NCBI GenBank assembly: GCA_002401055.1
Contig: NVRZ01000128.1
Location: forward strand, 1-8,209
From: Bacteroidota bacterium
GTDB taxonomy: Bacteria > Bacteroidota > Bacteroidia > NORP154
Length of the DNA: 8,209 bases
Reading direction: 5' to 3'
Shown: positions 6,311 to 8,209 of the stretch, piece after piece
Layout: each line of letters opens with the position of its first letter
Position numbering within the stretch: position 1 is the stretch's first letter
The notes under the pieces: generated by a model
The model's database searches: none
Seen by the model: only the letters and a program-made list of their open reading frames with translations
Told to the model about the DNA's origin: nothing
Translations under genes and position numbers: made by a program

Positions 6311-7042
6311 TTAATTTATTTGCTCTGGTTCGTTGTTTGTCACATATTTTACCAACATCTTCTTGGCAATGGGTAAGTAAGACTCATTAAGTGGAATGGA
6401 CAAATCAGTTTCGACGAAGTACGTTGCAGGGTTAGGTATCATCTTCAAATTTCTAATCACGTCTCGCTTCACGGATTCAACGGTGTTTGCTATCGACATG
6501 TTGTATGATTGAATAAATTTTGTGTGAATGAACCTGCTCCCTTCTCCAGGTTTTTTATAAAGCGTAATAGTGTAGTGGTATACAGAATTAATCTTCCTGA
6601 AAGGATTGCATAGCATCAGGTAGCCCTCATTCGTGTTTAGCGGTGTAATTCCTACGGGTTCAATATTTATATGCTCCTCTATGAATTCTAAAATTTGCTT
6701 GCCGTCTTCAATGCATGCCTGCATAGTTGGAATAGAGAATTGAATGATCTCTCTGAGCTCCTGCATTATAGCGGATTCTACGATCGCATGTTTATATCTA
6801 ATTTCCCGTTTATCCAGATTTATATTTGAAATGGCTAAAGGAAACTGACGACGCAAGTGATTGGTATGCTTTTCGAGGTTAATCAGATTGGTACAATGAA
6901 CTTTTAGCTCGGCAAAGTGTGGGTAAAGCTTTGTCTTATTAAACTTTTTCCCAACATCTTGTAAATAGGCCAGCAATACATATTTCTTGTATTCCTTGTC
7001 TACAAGCTTCTCCGTTAGCCAGTTTTCATTCAGATTTCCCAT
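6311..7042 (-). CDS. Conserved hypothetical protein, soluble, Bacteroidota type
   Basis: 243 residues from ATG (7040-7042) to TAA. There is no signal peptide, membrane segment or nucleotide-binding motif, so it is probably cytoplasmic. The N-terminal two thirds look helical and charged (E-N-W-L-T-E-K at 6-12, K-K-Y-V-L-L-A-Y-L-Q-D-V at 19-30, a Leu/His-rich helix near 48-66). The C-terminal third looks mixed alpha/beta, with the segments G-Y-L-M-L-C-N and N-P-A-T-Y-F-V-E-T. The overall look matches, from memory, a widespread single-copy hypothetical family of the phylum with no assigned function; a profile search would be needed to confirm this. The gene stands alone, converging on the barrel gene and diverging from the OmpA-like gene. 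The start follows an A-rich leader typical of the phylum; I found no consensus promoter for it. Confidence 0.85.
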   Translation of the reverse strand: MGNLNENWLTEKLVDKEYKKYVLLAYLQDVGKKFNKTKLYPHFAELKVHCTNLINLEKHTNHLRRQFPLAISNINLDKREIRYKHAIVESAIMQELREIIQFSIPTMQACIEDGKQILEFIEEHINIEPVGITPLNTNEGYLMLCNPFRKINSVYHYTITLYKKPGEGSRFIHTKFIQSYNMSIANTVESVKRDVIRNLKMIPNPATYFVETDLSIPLNESYLPIAKKMLVKYVTNNEPEQIN

Positions 7043-7136
7043 TGTTTAAAAGAGAGGTTTTATAAATGAAACGAAAAATGAGATAAATAGTTTCTACCTC
7101 ATGAGTATTTATTAACAAGCCTTTGTGCAATTAAAG

Positions 7137-7164
7137 TTGCTATTGTACTTTCTTTTTAGGTTTC
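7137..7164 (+). promoter_or_regulatory. Possible promoter for the OmpA-like gene
   Basis: TTG at 7137-7139 and TAGGTTTC at 7157-7164 approximate the TTG / TAnnTTTG pair with a 17-base spacer; the last base of the -7 element deviates. It lies about 30 bases before the GTG start, in a 150-base divergent spacer. The A-tract at 7181-7188 just before the start may act as the ribosome-recruiting sequence. Confidence 0.3.
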
Positions 7165-7192
7165 AAACGAATAATTTTCCAAAAAAAAGAAC

Positions 7193-8203
7193 GTGAATTT
7201 ATTCAAGCTAATTCCTGTGTTTGCAGTTCTGGTATGTACTGCACAATCCTGCGTGTCACCCCGCGTTGTTGAAGATCTTAAAAGCAAAAGTGAACGTTGC
7301 GAGGTAGACAATACCACTTTGAAGTCTGAAAACGAAAGACTCTCCTCATCTAAATCGGAGTTGGAATCTGAAATAGGGGATTATAAAAAGGTGTTAAAGG
7401 GGCTCAAAATGGACACTGGTATAATGGGTACGTCATTGGGAAAGATGACCAAGAATTACGACCAGATTAATGAGTTATATGAACTTCTATTGTCTAAGAA
7501 CAGGGAGCTATTGGCTGGTAACGTGTCTCAAACCAATCAATTGATGACCAAGCTTCAGATGACGGAAGAGGATTTACAAAAAAAGGAGGATGAACTTAGA
7601 TTGCTTGAGCGTGCTCTAAATGCCAGAAAAGTGGATCTGGACTTGATTAAGTCTGAGCTGGCTGATAGGGCCAAAAGGGTGGAGGATTTGGAAAAGATAA
7701 TTAGTGATAAGGATGCAGCGGTTAAACGTTTGAAGGATTTGGTTGCTAATGCCCTGAAAGGATTCACAGGAAGTGGATTAACGGTTGAGGAGAGGAATGG
7801 GAAAGTTTACGTATCCATGGAAGCGAAATTATTATTTAGCAGTGGAAGCACCAAAATTGATCCTAGAGGCAAAAAAGCATTGGTGAAACTGGCCAGAGTG
7901 CTCGAGACTAACCGTGACGTAAATGTGATGGTTGAGGGCCACACAGACTCTGACAAGTACCAAAGTTCATCAGGTGCCATTAAGGATAATTGGGACCTAA
8001 GCGTGATGAGGGCAACAGCTGTAGTAAGAATTCTTAAGGAGAGTGCTGATATTCATCCACGAAGACTGACTGCAGCTGGCCGAGGACAGTATTTCCCAAT
8101 TGACGATGGTGAAACTTCGGCAGCAAAGAAGAAAAATCGCAGAATAGAGGTAATTCTATCGCCTAAGTTGGACGAGTTGTTCAGGTTATTGGAGACCAAT
8201 TAA
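7193..8203 (+). CDS. OmpA-family peptidoglycan-binding lipoprotein with long coiled coil
   Basis: 336 residues from a GTG start; no in-frame ATG gives a better signal. Residues 1-19 form a lipoprotein signal ending A-Q-S|C20, with mature start C-V-S-P-R, common in Bacteroidota OmpA lipoproteins. Residues about 25-190 are charged heptad-like helix rich in Glu, Lys, Leu and Asp, predicted coiled coil. Residues about 205-325 are an OmpA C-terminal domain: the opening strands (V-Y-V-S-M-E, L-L-F-S-S-G-S), then V-E-G-H-T-D-S-D, D-N-W-D-L-S-V-M-R-A-T, A-A-G-R-G-Q-Y-F-P and K-K-N-R-R-I-E-V-I-L. The H-T-D aspartate and the V-M-R-A arginine correspond to the residues that bind diaminopimelate in peptidoglycan. 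The lipid end sits in the outer membrane, the coiled coil crosses the periplasm and the domain grips the wall. All key residues are present and the stop is inside the window, so the gene appears intact. Probably envelope tethering; no neighbour dictates a more specific job. Confidence 0.93.
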   Translation: MNLFKLIPVFAVLVCTAQSCVSPRVVEDLKSKSERCEVDNTTLKSENERLSSSKSELESEIGDYKKVLKGLKMDTGIMGTSLGKMTKNYDQINELYELLLSKNRELLAGNVSQTNQLMTKLQMTEEDLQKKEDELRLLERALNARKVDLDLIKSELADRAKRVEDLEKIISDKDAAVKRLKDLVANALKGFTGSGLTVEERNGKVYVSMEAKLLFSSGSTKIDPRGKKALVKLARVLETNRDVNVMVEGHTDSDKYQSSSGAIKDNWDLSVMRATAVVRILKESADIHPRRLTAAGRGQYFPIDDGETSAAKKKNRRIEVILSPKLDELFRLLETN

Positions 8204-8209
8204 AGTCCT

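Noticed and set aside
7881..8010. Apparent insertion between the H-T-D and R-A motifs of the OmpA domain
   Set aside because: A longer loop with K-D-N-W-D-L-S-V-M-R-A is typical of Bacteroidota OmpA lipoproteins, so it is not an anomaly.

Overview
The window looks like chromosomal DNA from a member of the Bacteroidota, probably a free-living or marine type, although I cannot place the genus. Four signs point there. Promoters match the Bacteroidota sigma consensus (TTTG or TTG, then TAnnTTTG). Most starts lack a Shine-Dalgarno site and are preceded by A-rich sequence instead. Three predicted signal peptides have Gln right after the cleavage site. An OmpA-family lipoprotein begins its mature part with Cys-Val-Ser, as is common in this phylum. 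I see no tRNA, rRNA, CRISPR array, transposase or phage gene.

Layout. Bases 1-1008 hold the 3' part of a TPR plus MORN-like (YwqK-type) repeat protein whose start lies outside the window. A consensus promoter at 1100-1129 leads into a 216-residue secreted protein (1191-1841) followed by a strong intrinsic terminator (1863-1894). A second secreted protein (1948-2553) is a divergent paralogue of the first, with six cysteines and an EF-hand-like calcium loop. A second promoter-like site (2664-2694) precedes a 1180-residue outer-membrane beta-barrel protein (2733-6275). That protein has two Ig-like N-terminal domains, two C-terminal beta-sandwich domains, a low-complexity linker and a terminal SPOR domain. 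On the minus strand, 6311-7042 is a soluble conserved hypothetical gene that converges on the barrel gene. A divergent spacer then leads to an OmpA-type peptidoglycan-binding lipoprotein with a long coiled coil (7193-8203). No gene-free stretch exceeds 300 bases.

How the genes may work together. The most interesting unit is 1191-6275: an apparently abundant small secreted protein, a cysteine-rich minor paralogue, and a very large barrel protein with periplasmic Ig-like domains on both sides of the barrel. In outline this resembles a chaperone-usher fibre system with major subunit, minor subunit and usher. Here the two N-terminal Ig-like domains could stand in for the missing chaperone, and a SPOR domain would tie the machine to peptidoglycan. 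This is an inference from domain order and gene context, not a homology call. The OmpA-like lipoprotein is a second peptidoglycan-anchored envelope protein nearby but is probably an independent transcription unit.
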